From positions 1-32,012 of the forward strand of contig JAZNUS010000048.1 in assembly GCA_045592485.1 (NCBI GenBank): 32,012 nt of DNA, written 5' to 3'. Under the pieces are notes generated by a model, which made no database searches, was not told where the DNA came from, and was given only the letters and a program-made list of their open reading frames with translations. Source of the stretch: RGIG1828 sp045592485 (GTDB lineage Bacteria > Bacillota > Clostridia > UMGS1810). Shown in pieces: positions 17,274 through 28,800 of the stretch. How positions within the stretch are numbered: position 1 is the first letter of the stretch; each line of letters opens with the position of its first letter. The translations under genes were made by a program, and so were the position numbers.

Positions 17274-17662
17274 TTAAATTCGGAATATGATGAATGTTCA
17301 AAGAACTGATTAAATAACGAATTAACATAAATTGCCTTCTCCCTTGGAGAGGCGATACTGTCAGCTTGAGAGGTAAATTGGAGATTGCAGAGCTAAGAAC
17401 AAATAAAGCTAAAGCGAAAGGCTCCCCTGTGCAAGGTGACTGAGGGGATGTCAAGGAACTTCCCATATCTGCAAATACTGTAATTAAGACAGTTTGCTGT
17501 CAGACCTACAAATCTCAATTTCCCCAAACCTTACCGGGCTGACAACTCTGCTCCCCAGGAGCAACATATCATATATTAACTGCACAGACAGTTTAATATA
17601 AATAAATGGCTTGGAGAAAACACCTTTAATCTCCGGTCAAAATTATGAAAGGAAGAGTTTAA
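17274..17662. other. Intergenic region with partial repeat arm
   Basis: No gene is seen. It holds a leader and shortened arm (17395-17447), a fragment TTGCCTTCTCCC (17332-17343) also found at 21041-21051, and small hairpins: GACAG/CTGTC near 17489 and GCTCC/GGAGC at 17550-17562. An AT-rich stretch near 17576-17602 could hold a weak promoter for the next gene, with TATAAA at 17597 but poor spacing. Confidence 0.5.
17395..17447 (+). repeat. Solo leader and deleted arm of the DUF559-type element
   Basis: AAGAACAAATAAAGCTAAAG (17395-17414) is the same leader as in both DUF559 elements. GGCTCCCCTGT is then joined directly to GCAAGGTGACTGAGGGG. Compared with the 4562-4610 arm, about 20 nt covering the first stem are missing. 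No DUF559 gene follows. Confidence 0.7.
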
Positions 17663-20600
17663 ATGAAAGCAAGAAAAATCTTGAGTGTAATTCTTACACT
17701 CACACTTCTCACCTCTGTTTTTGCATCATTGTCGATAGTTAACGTATCGGCGCACGCTAACCAATCTGTTGCTACAGATTTTGAAAATGTTTCAAAGTAT
17801 GACTCGGAAACAGGAAAACACATTTCTCTCACAGCTGATGACACACCTCTCACAGCTGCAGAGTCTGTTGACACAACAGGAGATTCTCCTGTGCTTGTGA
17901 AAGAGCAGGTAAGGTATTCAGCTGACGATTTCGTTCTTGATTACCACTCCAATGCTTTCATTGGTCAGCAGTATGTCACTGCTCCCTCTGATGCCGAGAA
18001 ATATGGCAAGGTTATGAAATACTATGTTATGAAGGATTGGGTTGTTGGAGAAACCAATTATTATGACAATTTCGTGGCAAAATTGAGTGGTAATGACAAC
18101 TACTTCACACCCAGTGTTACATTTAACAAAAGATTTACTGATTCTGTAAGTCTCAAAATGTCACTTTATATGAACAACATGAAGTACAGATCACTTCGTT
18201 ATGCTGGTAATGTATCAAGCGGAACACCCACCATTCGTTTCAACGACAGTGGAACAATCCAGCCTTTCCCGACCTATGGTGGTGTGGCTATACCGAACAA
18301 AAAATGGTCGGCAAATCATTGGTATGACATTGAGCTCAAATACAATATGAACACAGAGTATTATGAGTTCACAGTGTATGAAGATGGCGAATTCTTTGGC
18401 ACAGTATCCGGCACAGTGAACACAGACCTTTATTCATACATTGATGGTTACAATATGCTCTACAACAACACCATATCATCCACTGTAAACTCTGTTGATA
18501 TGATTACCTACATGGATAACTTCGAAATAAAATCCATCCCCGAGCTTCGTCCTGCAACAGAGCAGAAAGAAATCAGCTTCATCGATTTCGAAGGCTTCAC
18601 AGGTCAGACAGCAGGCAGCAATGCTGATTTCCCCACATCCTCGGAAGGTTCATTCTCTTGCGGTTATCAGGGCAATCCTGAGCTTTCCATTGTACATGCA
18701 GTGGAAGATGCTTATAATGAAAACTGGGAAAAAGCAATTGACCTTGGCACCAGTGCAAAGTTGATTTCACCCATCAAGCCGTCAGGCTCCACCATTACTG
18801 ACGCACGGTATCAGTATCCTTCGCTTCGTTGGACTCCCAATGCCAAAATGCCTGATAACTACCGCATTATATTTGATGCACGCTTCCCTGTTGCATCAAA
18901 CACAAAGCTTATATTAAGAAGCAACAGTGACGCTGTGTTCGAATACGCCTCAGGCAGTTTCTATATGGGCGGTAATGTTGTATCCGGACTGACTCCCAAC
19001 AACAACGACTGGTACAATTTTGACATCACATTAGACGGTGACACAGGCTACTACAAAGCTACCATTACAAATCTCACATCGCCCACAGCCAATCCTGCTG
19101 TTGAGGTCGAAGGATGTTGGTCAAAGCTTGTAGATCTGATGGATAACAATGATAACAGGGTGTTCTTCCAGATAAATGGTTCCACTACTGCTGAACAATA
19201 TGCTTATTTGGATAATTTCTACTTTGGAGAATATTCCGAAGCACTCATGCCCTCGTCATATGAATATAACTTTGAAGATGGCAAAAATCCTGACTTTGTT
19301 TCAACAACTCATGCAAATGATGTTGTTGTAGAGGGCAAAACCTTCACTGCTACAAATGACGACAAAAATGCCGGCAAAGGCTCAATTGCTATTCCAAACC
19401 CTTACGGCGAATATACCGCTAAAATTCGTTTCTCCGTACCCGATTTTAACAATGCCCGTAAGTACATAAGCATCGGTGCCTGCAACCCCATAATTATCTT
19501 TGGTACAACAGACACCGCCACCGGTGACATGGTTTATAGCCAAATGCATGTTGGTGGCAAAGGATTTACTACACCTCTTGAAGCTAACAAAATCTACACC
19601 TTGGTTGTCACAGTTCCATTCGACAAGACAGGTACCTATGGTGATTGTAAGCTTTATAATACAGATGATATTACGGCTATCAGCTCAAGCAATTTAATCG
19701 GCAACTACAACCGTACACCTGTTGGCCAAAGTGGCAATGATTACACTAAAATTACTGTGAATACCAGCTATGGCACTATTCCCGAAGGAAAAGAAAGCTC
19801 TCTCACCATTCACGATGTAACATTTAGTGATATCCAGGAAAGAGCATCGCTCACCAACACCACAGATACCGGTGCATATGTAATAAAATCCGCTGCCGGT
19901 TCAGCTTCAACCACAACAATCGGTCTTCCATATCACTATGCTAACAGCGGTTACAAATATCAAGCTGACTTCACATTCAAAGATTTTGGCAGTGCAAAAA
20001 CCTTCAAGCTTGGTGACACCACAATTGCAACTGTAGATGCAGGGGGCGTGCTCACTGTTGGTGAAGAATCCATGACACTTGCAGCAGGTGCAAACGTTGC
20101 TCTCAAACTTGACTACAACAAGGCAACAAGTGAAAATGTTACCGTAACCTTCACCGATGGCACAGCTTCTCTTACAACCACAGCAGCTTCTGCACCAAAA
20201 ATTGTTGTAGAGGCAGCTGAAGGTGCAAGTGAATTGTACCTCGAAAACATCAAAAACACCACCATCTACACACTCAAAAATGAAGGTGGCTATGTATTTG
20301 ATGAATTCGATCCTGCCGACTCTGTAAGTCTTAAATTCAAAAATGCTATCCAGGCAGAAGACATCAAGGTATATGCTCCCACAGGTGCTATCAATGATGA
20401 TGCATTAGTTGAAGCAACAGCAACCAAATCTGCAGATGGCAAAACCATTACCATCAGCTTTGCTAAAGAGTATGAAACTCACTATCACATCGCTTATACA
20501 GTAACTGATGAATTTGGTCAGACTCTTACTGATGTTGTTGAACTTGACACAGCTACTGCTCCCTCAATCTCCGATGTTACAATCGCAGTTGAAGGAAACC

Positions 20601-20872
20601 TTGCTACAGCTAAGTTCACATCAACAGGCAAAACTGGTGAATTGTTCTTCGCAATTGCTCTCTACAACGGTGACGAGCTTGCTGCAGTTGTTCCTGTAGA
20701 TGTAACTCTTTCAGCAGTTGATGCTGACAAGGACTACACAGTTTCAATCACAGCTCCTGCTGACGGCATTACCTATGCTGTTAAAGCGTTCAGATGGGAA
20801 GCTGCAAATCAGGCTCCTTATGAAGGCACAAAAGCTGCAGTAGAAACAATTTGTGTACCTAAAGCAGAATAA
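17663..20872 (+). CDS. Secreted LamG-array protein without an enzyme domain
   Basis: This 1069-residue exported protein follows the same plan as the protein at 9191-13015: signal peptide ending SIVNVSAH, LamG-like domains at about 33-289 and 300-522, two beta-rich domains (about 525-865), a Big_5-like domain (about 866-964) and the KAF module (about 966-1069, ending near YAVKAFRWE). It stops at the boundary where the relatives continue into a deacetylase, so it is probably a pure binding protein. The matching segments NKKWSANHWYDIEL here and NKKWSANKWYDVEL in the relative show recent common origin. AAGGAAG at 17649-17655 lies 7 nt before the ATG. A glycan ligand is inferred from the fold only. 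Confidence 0.72.
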   Translation: MKARKILSVILTLTLLTSVFASLSIVNVSAHANQSVATDFENVSKYDSETGKHISLTADDTPLTAAESVDTTGDSPVLVKEQVRYSADDFVLDYHSNAFIGQQYVTAPSDAEKYGKVMKYYVMKDWVVGETNYYDNFVAKLSGNDNYFTPSVTFNKRFTDSVSLKMSLYMNNMKYRSLRYAGNVSSGTPTIRFNDSGTIQPFPTYGGVAIPNKKWSANHWYDIELKYNMNTEYYEFTVYEDGEFFGTVSGTVNTDLYSYIDGYNMLYNNTISSTVNSVDMITYMDNFEIKSIPELRPATEQKEISFIDFEGFTGQTAGSNADFPTSSEGSFSCGYQGNPELSIVHAVEDAYNENWEKAIDLGTSAKLISPIKPSGSTITDARYQYPSLRWTPNAKMPDNYRIIFDARFPVASNTKLILRSNSDAVFEYASGSFYMGGNVVSGLTPNNNDWYNFDITLDGDTGYYKATITNLTSPTANPAVEVEGCWSKLVDLMDNNDNRVFFQINGSTTAEQYAYLDNFYFGEYSEALMPSSYEYNFEDGKNPDFVSTTHANDVVVEGKTFTATNDDKNAGKGSIAIPNPYGEYTAKIRFSVPDFNNARKYISIGACNPIIIFGTTDTATGDMVYSQMHVGGKGFTTPLEANKIYTLVVTVPFDKTGTYGDCKLYNTDDITAISSSNLIGNYNRTPVGQSGNDYTKITVNTSYGTIPEGKESSLTIHDVTFSDIQERASLTNTTDTGAYVIKSAAGSASTTTIGLPYHYANSGYKYQADFTFKDFGSAKTFKLGDTTIATVDAGGVLTVGEESMTLAAGANVALKLDYNKATSENVTVTFTDGTASLTTTAASAPKIVVEAAEGASELYLENIKNTTIYTLKNEGGYVFDEFDPADSVSLKFKNAIQAEDIKVYAPTGAINDDALVEATATKSADGKTITISFAKEYETHYHIAYTVTDEFGQTLTDVVELDTATAPSISDVTIAVEGNLATAKFTSTGKTGELFFAIALYNGDELAAVVPVDVTLSAVDADKDYTVSITAPADGITYAVKAFRWEAANQAPYEGTKAAVETICVPKAE

Positions 20873-20911
20873 AGAATATTTCTTTCTTCATTTAAATACC
20901 TTACTTTGTTT

Positions 20912-20936
20912 CCGGACGGGCATTTTGCCCGTCCGG
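20912..20936 (+). terminator. Strong GC hairpin after the LamG-only gene
   Basis: CCGGACGGGC (20912-20921) pairs perfectly with GCCCGTCCGG (20927-20936) around ATTTT. It lies 40 nt after the stop. The downstream side lacks a U-run, so it may need to act with the second hairpin at 20955-21009. Confidence 0.55.
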
Positions 20937-20954
20937 GGAACGAAGGAAAGGCGT

Positions 20955-21009
20955 GATAAACAAAGAAGGACAAACAAGCTTGTGGCTTGTTTGCCGTCCC
21001 TTGTTTATC
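20955..21009. repeat. Nested inverted repeat between the LamG genes
   Basis: GATAAACAA (20955-20963) pairs with TTGTTTATC (21001-21009). Inside it, CAAACAAGC (20971-20979) pairs with GCTTGTTTG (20985-20993) around a 5-nt loop. The intervening bases pair poorly. It may be a second terminator or a short repeat element. Confidence 0.65.
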
Positions 21010-21041
21010 AATGTTTAAATCTCAAATCAGAACCGGAGCGT

Positions 21042-21075
21042 TGCCTTCTCCCTGAGTAGAAGGCATAAAAAGGAG
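21042..21075 (+). promoter_or_regulatory. Hairpin next to the ribosome site of the LamG gene at 21083
   Basis: TGCCTTCT (21042-21049) pairs perfectly with AGAAGGCA (21058-21065). AGGAG at 21071-21075 follows 5 nt later, and the ATG is at 21083. The stem does not cover the ribosome site. It may protect the message end or be a repeat remnant sharing TTGCCTTCTCCC with 17332. Confidence 0.5.
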
Positions 21076-21082
21076 TATAACC

Positions 21083-22831
21083 ATGAGAAAACTAATCTTT
21101 TTTACAATCTTAACACTTATGCTTGCCGTTGGAACAACGGTTTCGGCTCACGAAGGGCAATATGATTTCTTCGATTTCGAAAACTACACCGGCAACAACG
21201 AAACTCTCTCGGTTGTTCCGGCAAGAGGAACCTATGGAGTCTTCGGCATAAACAACAGAACAGGTGATTCCGGAGACGACGGCATAACCTCCGAGGCAAC
21301 CGACAAGGGAACCTCTCTTGTTCTTGTCCGCCGCTATGCAAAATATCCCGGTGTGTACTATTCCCACAGATACGCATCTTATGATACCACAGAAACCCTA
21401 CATTCGTCCCTTTCTTTCAAGATAAACGGAACAATTTCCGGGGGCTACGGAGTTTTTCGTTTTCGCAAACGAGGAAGCTCTTCACCCTATAACATAGTCG
21501 TATTCAACGATAACGGAACAATCAGCATTCTGGACGAACCAATCAAGGAAAACGGCGGATATGTGTATTATTCAAAGGATAAGTGGTACAACCTCGATGT
21601 TGTCTACGATGTGCCCTCGGGCTACTGCAAGGTTCGCATCACCGGCGATGAAGGTCTCGACATCTGCCGTGAAAAATGCTCCGGCTATGAAAAAAGCCTC
21701 ACATCAATTCAGCATGTGATGTTTGAAACCATAGGCGATATAAAGGACACCGAAAAAGTGGCGAAGGTTTACCTTGACAACTGGAAGATTGAAACAGTGT
21801 CAAGACAGCAGTCAACAAATGCTCCCATAACCTTCGATGACTTCTCTGCCGGAGACAGCGGAGCAGATGTTCCCAAAGGCTATATGCTCACCGGCTTTGT
21901 GCCTGCATCTACCGCTGCAAGCGGTTATTCGGCAGTGTTTACCCGTGAAGATGAAAAGGGCAGGGCTCTTGTTCTTGCTCAGAATGTGGCAAGACCTCTG
22001 ACTCTTTGGGGCACCTTTAAAAACAAGGTTGTTGAAGCAACGGTTTTTGAAGCCGATGTGAAAGTGGAAAGCCTCAACTCCGACACCTCCATATATCTTG
22101 GCAATGCCGATGAAGGCTATGCCGATGCTTTAAGGATAAAGGCATCCACAGGTGAGATTTTTGCATATGGTCAGAGCCTTGGCAAAAGACTTGCCGTGGG
22201 CAAAAGCTACCACATAACTTTAGCATTTGACAGTACATCAAAATGCGGCTATTTAGTTTGCAGCGACGGAACCTTTAGCACAACCCACAAATTTGTAAGT
22301 GCAGAGATTCCTGTAACATGGGTCGGAGGCTACAAGCTTTCTCTGGAAAACTATTCAAATTCCGCGGGCAACACAATGGAAGCCCTGTTTGACAATCTGA
22401 AGCTTTCTTCGGGAGATAACATCTATCATCTTTCCGATTCATCGGATTATGATTTTGACATTGCAGATTACTGGCAATGTGGAAACGACACCTATATGAT
22501 AAGAATGAACAAGCCCATTGACACGACGGTTATGCCCACAGTTAAGGTAAACGGGCAAACCGCAGAATTTGCCTTTGTCAATGCAAACACAATCAAGGTT
22601 TATTATCCTCAGGACGAGGGGGAAGTGAATGTGAAAATATCCGGAATAAAGGACACCTCCGGCGCATCCGTCACCAAATCCTGTGAGCTTGTAAATATCG
22701 ATATGACAAGCAGCTTAAAGATAAGCAATCCTGTGTTCCTTGCGGACCGGCTCGGAATCGAGTCTTTAACAGATTCGGTTAAACCCGGAAGCCTGACCGC
22801 AGTTGTAAATATAAAGAAGGCTAATGATTAA
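21083..22831 (+). CDS. Secreted two-LamG protein with clipped C-terminal module
   Basis: This 582-residue exported protein has a signal peptide ending VSA/HEG (about residue 22). A LamG-like domain follows (about 23-244, with DKWYNLDVVYD), then a second (about 246-452) and a Big_5-like domain (about 453-542). The last 40 residues, ISNPVFLADR onward to AVVNIKKAND, match only the opening strands of the KAF module that is complete in the neighbours. The protein is therefore probably truncated by an ancestral stop or deletion. It is the first gene of a tight block: 21 bp separate it from the giant SLH gene. The function is probably glycan binding, without visible anchor or catalytic motifs. AGGAG lies 7 nt before the ATG. 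Confidence 0.7.
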   Translation: MRKLIFFTILTLMLAVGTTVSAHEGQYDFFDFENYTGNNETLSVVPARGTYGVFGINNRTGDSGDDGITSEATDKGTSLVLVRRYAKYPGVYYSHRYASYDTTETLHSSLSFKINGTISGGYGVFRFRKRGSSSPYNIVVFNDNGTISILDEPIKENGGYVYYSKDKWYNLDVVYDVPSGYCKVRITGDEGLDICREKCSGYEKSLTSIQHVMFETIGDIKDTEKVAKVYLDNWKIETVSRQQSTNAPITFDDFSAGDSGADVPKGYMLTGFVPASTAASGYSAVFTREDEKGRALVLAQNVARPLTLWGTFKNKVVEATVFEADVKVESLNSDTSIYLGNADEGYADALRIKASTGEIFAYGQSLGKRLAVGKSYHITLAFDSTSKCGYLVCSDGTFSTTHKFVSAEIPVTWVGGYKLSLENYSNSAGNTMEALFDNLKLSSGDNIYHLSDSSDYDFDIADYWQCGNDTYMIRMNKPIDTTVMPTVKVNGQTAEFAFVNANTIKVYYPQDEGEVNVKISGIKDTSGASVTKSCELVNIDMTSSLKISNPVFLADRLGIESLTDSVKPGSLTAVVNIKKAND

Positions 22832-22852
22832 GTCATTCAAGGAGGAAAAACA

Positions 22853-25800
22853 ATGAAGAAACTAATTTCACTCATCTGCGTAATCACTCTTCTTGCCACA
22901 AGCATTGTAACTGTAACAATGCCCATGGCGGCAAGTGCGGCAGACAACTTTGTAAGCTACGACTTTGAAGGCTATGTTGGTGATGATGATACTCTTGCCC
23001 TTTCAACACTTACAAAGTGGAAGGGAACCTGGGGCTCCTATCAGCTTTCAGCAGGTGTAGCCGGTCCCACAAGCGTTCAGACAGACCGTGGAACATCTGT
23101 TAATCACATTAACAACGATAATACCGGAAGCTACAACTACGCTTCTATCAGACCCATGCTTCCCTCTCCTGTTAACACATCGTTGAAATTCAAATTTTCA
23201 ATGATGTTCAAGGACATGAACCGAACCAGAGCTGTCAGAATCCATAATTCCTACACAGCATTCCTGTTAAACGGCGGTTCAATTTCCTTTATGGGAAACA
23301 GCTATCACACCAAGGCTAAGACTGACATATGGTATGACGCTGATGTGTCCGTTAACTTTGAAACAGGCTACTATGTGGCTTCACTTACCGCTGATGGAGA
23401 CACCACTGTTTACGAGGGTATTAACAATGATGTTAAAAAATTTGCTTCAAGCGGAGTTGAATTTATAGAGCTTATGTATTTCGGAAAGCTCAATTCAGGC
23501 ACAGGCTCAAGCACCTATCTTGATGATATATATGTAGGTGAAATTCCCGGTGGATTCTACAAATCCACTCTTTCCGAAAGTGATTTTGAAGGCTATGCAG
23601 GCAACCCCGACGGTACAGAGGTACCCGAAGGCTTCAATGCATCGGGAGTTTCCACAGGTGTTAACGGTTTCTATGCAGAGAGCGGTGCAGTTAAGGTTAA
23701 AACCTCAAATACAACTCCTCTCACCTTGGAAAAACCGATTACTGTAACCGGCAACAACACAGTGGCTGCCTTTGGTACAATCAGAGCAATGGCAGATGTT
23801 AACCTTTCCGACATGAATGCTGACAGAAGCTTCCTCATTGGTGACAAAGAAGCTCTCAAATTTGCATCAGACGGCACAGCTACTGCCGGAGGTGCAACTG
23901 CAGCTTATGAAACCGGAAAAGACTACAAGATTTCCGTAAAAATTGATGTGGCATCAGCCAAGGCTACAGCCTATGTATATGACGGCGACGAAGAAATCCT
24001 TAAAGGTTCCATCGACATTGCCGCATCCGATGTTAAAAAGGTTGTCTACAAAACTGTTCAGACAGGGGCTTCCTCTGAAAGCATCATTGACAACTTCAAT
24101 TTATACAACGACAACGGCTTTTCTATGGATTCATCAAAGCCCGCATCAGGCTCCAAAAATGTTAAGCCCCAAGATGTTACAGTTGCTTTTTCGAATCCTG
24201 TGGCATCGGTTGGCTATGTAACATTAAACGGCGAGGATGTTGATTTTAATATAATTTCCTCAAACGAAATTTCTGTTGCTTCAGCCTCAGCAATGGGCTA
24301 TGGCGAGGATTACACAATCAAGCTTGGAGCAGTTAAAGACATTTTCGGTGAAGAAAAAGACTTCACCTTAAGCCTTTCAACAATTGTTGCAAAACAAATA
24401 AGCAATGTTTCAATTACAGGCGGCGAAACAGTTACCGCAAAGGTGACAGGTGTTGCAAATGACGGCGGAGATTATAACTACACACTGGTTCTTGCACAGT
24501 ACAATGCCGAAAACAATATGCTTTTAAACATTGAAACAACCGATTTTGCACTTGAAACCGAATCAAAAGATTTCACAGCAAAGCTTCCTGCAGTTGAAAA
24601 CGCATATTATGAAGCATATCTCTGGGATTCCTTCGATTCCAAAAATGTTGTTTCTCCAAAGGCAACACTCGGTACAGAACCCCTCACCGATGCAGAGGAA
24701 GGCGATGACGGCTTTGTTGAAGACATGGACACAGGTGTTATGACTGCAACAAATCTCGGAATCAACCCCGACGGCTACAGCGTTATCCTTGTGTTAAAGC
24801 CCGGAAAAACCCCCGATGACATTAAAACCGCAGAAAAGCTTACCGATGTAATCGACTTCATTAAGCAGTTCGATTACAAAGATGATGATGTTTTTGCATA
24901 TACTCCTTCTGCGGGAAATGGCTTCTATTCCTACATTTTAGACGGAACTCCCGTTGAAAATGCATTCGACTACATTGACCCTGCCTATGTTCAGGAGGTT
25001 TACAAGGAAATCAACAAAGACGGTGTAAGCTTTGCTGATTGCATCGGCAAATATAACAAAATTCTTGTTTGCGACACAACAGAATTTGCAGATTTTACAG
25101 GTGATGAAATAGACGCAGTAGAAGCTATAATGCTTGCAATCAGAACAGAGAGAGAAAACGGCTTCGACACAATTGCTTCCTTCCAGGATGCATTCTATGC
25201 AGCTGTATCTCAGATTCTCGTTGCAAATTCCGACAGTGCAGACGATGTTAAGACCGCCTTTGAAAAATATGGTGAATACTACGGAATTGACGGACTCACC
25301 GCTTACAAAACCTATGCTGAAGCAAACGACACTGCAAAAGCAGAAATCTATGCAGTTATTGGGGCAGCAGACAGTGAAGCAAAGGCAAGCCTTGAAGCAG
25401 TTGACAAAATTTTCGGCGAGCCTATGATTCTTTCTGCAGTAAGAAATTCAACCAGACAGGTTCAGCTTGGTAACATTATCAACGACAACAATGACACCTA
25501 TCTCCACTTTGACTTCTCAAAATATAACAAGGTTACAAACAAATCAGCTCTTCACAAAACACTTGTGGGAGCAGATGTAGAAACAATTGCCGAATTTAAA
25601 GCAGCATTTGACAAGGCTGTTGACGAAAGACTCAAGGCTGAAGAGGGCGAAAAGGATGTATCCGAAGGCATTGCCTCCTCCGGAAACTTCAAGAGCTACG
25701 ACTTTGAAGGCTATGTGGGCAACGATGAAACTCTTGCTCTTTCAACACTTCAGAACTTCTACGGAACATCATATTGGGGTAGCTATCAGATAGCAGCCGG

Positions 25801-28800
25801 AAAAGCCGGCCCCACAAGCGTTCAGACTGACAGAGGCACAAGCCTTGATGTTGTTCAGAGAGACGGTGCGGAAACAAACAACAACTGTGTTGTAAGACCT
25901 TATTCACAGTCTCCCATAACAACAAGTGCCGAAATCAGAGTTTCCGTTCAGTTCAAGGAAATGAACAGAGCTTCCGCACTCTACATCTACGGCAACGGCG
26001 GCGGTCAGCATAACACCTTCCTTCAGGATGGCACAACCGGCACACTTATGAGCTCAAAGCTTTCTCATAAGCTTGCTCCCGACACCTGGTACGACCTGGT
26101 TTATCGTATAAACAAGATTTCCGGCTACTATGAAGTGACAATTTCATGTGCTGACTGGTCGGAAACAAAGATTGGCAGAAGCACTGCTCTTGCCGCATTC
26201 CCCAACTTCAACTATCTCGGTCTCGGCTACATCGGCAAGAGAACCTCGGGCAAGGAAACACACATCTGGTATGATGACATTTCATTCAGAGAAATTGATC
26301 CTCTCTACATTCCCATGCTCGACGAAACCGATTTCGATTCCTTTGCCGGAACCTCCAACGGACTCACAGCTCCCGAAGGCTTTGAAGCCTCCGGTTTGGT
26401 AAACGGTAAAAACGGACTGTATGCTCAGAGCGGCAAGGTTAACCTTAAAACAACTCAGGAGGGCGAGCTGAGCCTTTCAAGGAAATATGCTTTCGAAACA
26501 GGCTATGACGCATCGGTTTACGGGGTGCTCAGAACAGAAATCGACATCACTCCCAAGGACAAAAATGCTGACAGAAAGCTTATGATTGGCGAAGCTGAGG
26601 TTCTCCGCTTCGGTGCAGACGGAAACATTTCCGTTGGCGAAGCATATAAGCCCTACGATGCAAACAAGGAATACAAGGTGATTGTTAAAGCCGACTCCTT
26701 CACAATGCAGAGAGAGGGTGAAGACGGCGAAACAGAAAAGTTCAACAATTACACAGTTATTGTTATGCAGGGCGAAGATGTTGTTTTTGAGGCTGTCGGT
26801 GAAATTCCTCTCATAAAGGTTGACGATAAAGACTTCAAAACAAACCTCACCGATGTAAAGGTTGTTGTAAGCCAGACAGGAAGCAAATCGGAAACTTTGG
26901 TTGACAACTTCAACACCTACAATGACAACGGCTTCTATGTGTCCAAATCAACTCCTTCCGCATCCGAAACAGATGTTCTTCCCTGCAATCCGGAAATATC
27001 CTTCTCCAACACAATTGTGGGAATTGGAAGCATCCTGGTTAACAAAGTGCCTGTTGATTTTGACATTATCGGTTCAAACAAGGTAAGACTAAACATTAAA
27101 GACAGCCTTGAATACAACAAGAAATACAGAATCATCATAACCGATGCCGTGGATATGTTCGGCGAAGTTAAGGAATTCCGACTCACCTTCTACACAGTAA
27201 TGGCATCCAAGCTTTCCGACATTGCCCTCACCGACGGTGAAAATGTTAAAGCATCCGTGTCGGGCTTCTCCTACGACGGAAATAAATATAACTATGTTCT
27301 CATTCTTGCAAAATTTGACAGTGCAACAAACAAGCTTCTTGCCATGGCAAAAACACCCATAAGCCTCAGCGATAAGATGGTGACCTTTGAAGCAGCTCTC
27401 CCCAAGAGCGAAGGAACCTATTTCGAAGGCTATGTATGGGATAGCACAAAGGGTATGGTTGCCATAAAGGACAAAGGGGTTCTTGGCGAGAATGCTCTTA
27501 AAGCAGAAGCAGGCAGTGACGGATATATCCAGAATATGGACACCGATGTTGTAACAGCTACAAACACCGGAGCTGCTCTCACAGACAGCACTGTTCTGGT
27601 GCTCAAGCCCGGAAAGAATATGAATGATGTGGCACTTGCATCAGACCTTATAGATGTTGTTGACTACATTGCTCAGTTTGATTCCTCCGAAGCTGATGTA
27701 TTTGCATGGACTCCCGGAAACGGCGGCGGAAAATACGGTGTTGCAGTAAACGGTGCTTTCAAATCAAATGTATTCACCTACATCGATCCCAATCGTGTTG
27801 AGGCAGTACGCCTTTCTCTCAACGGAGATGGTGCAAACTTCGCTTCAATAGTAAATGCAAACAACGACATTTTCGCTCTTGACCTCACCGAATTTAAAAC
27901 CTTCGGTACGGCAGAGCTTGCACGGTTTGAACAGCTTGTAGCTGAACAAAAGGCAGAGCTTGAGGCAGGCTTTGACACGATCGAAGCCTTCCGCAAAGCA
28001 TTCAGATATGCACTTGCCCGTGTTCTCATTGAAAATCCGATGCGTAATGACGGTGTGAAAACCGCAATCGAAAAATACGGCGACGACCTTGGTGTTAAAG
28101 GCTTTGTTGCATACAAGGATTACTCCAAGCTCAGCCAAAAAGGCAAAAATGCAATCTATGAGGATATTTCCAAAAACAAAAATCTTTCAGACTTTGATGA
28201 ATTTGCAGATGCCTTCGCCAAGGCTTCAATTCTCCGTGCAGTTCAGTACACAGAAAGCCAGACAGAAATTTCAAACATCATTAACGACAACAATGAATAT
28301 CTTAAGTTTGATATTTCCGGATATAACGGACTTACAAAGAAGCACGAAGTAAATGCTGCTCTGGTAGGCAATTACTTTGCTTCTCTTGAAGAGCTTGAAG
28401 AAGCATTTTATGAAGCAATTGAAGAACAGGAAGATTCCGGCTCCGGCTCAGGCAAAGGCTCAGGTTCCGGATCGGGCAAAGGCTCAGGCTCCGGTTCCGG
28501 TTCCGGTTCACTTGTAACTCTCGGACCTGTTTCCGACATTGCCGCAGGCACAGCAGCAGGCTTTACTGACCTTGCAGGCTATGACTGGGCAAAAGAAGCA
28601 ATTTCAGCTCTTTCGGCAAAAGGTGTAATTTCCGGAAGAAGCAAGACAGTGTTCGATCCCGGTGCAAACATCACAAGAGAAGAATTTACAAAAATTGTTA
28701 TCAATGCATTCACAAGTGTTGATGCAAACATTGAATGCAGCTTCACCGATGTTCCTCAAGGCGCATGGTATTATTCCTATGTTGCCACAGCCAACAAGCT

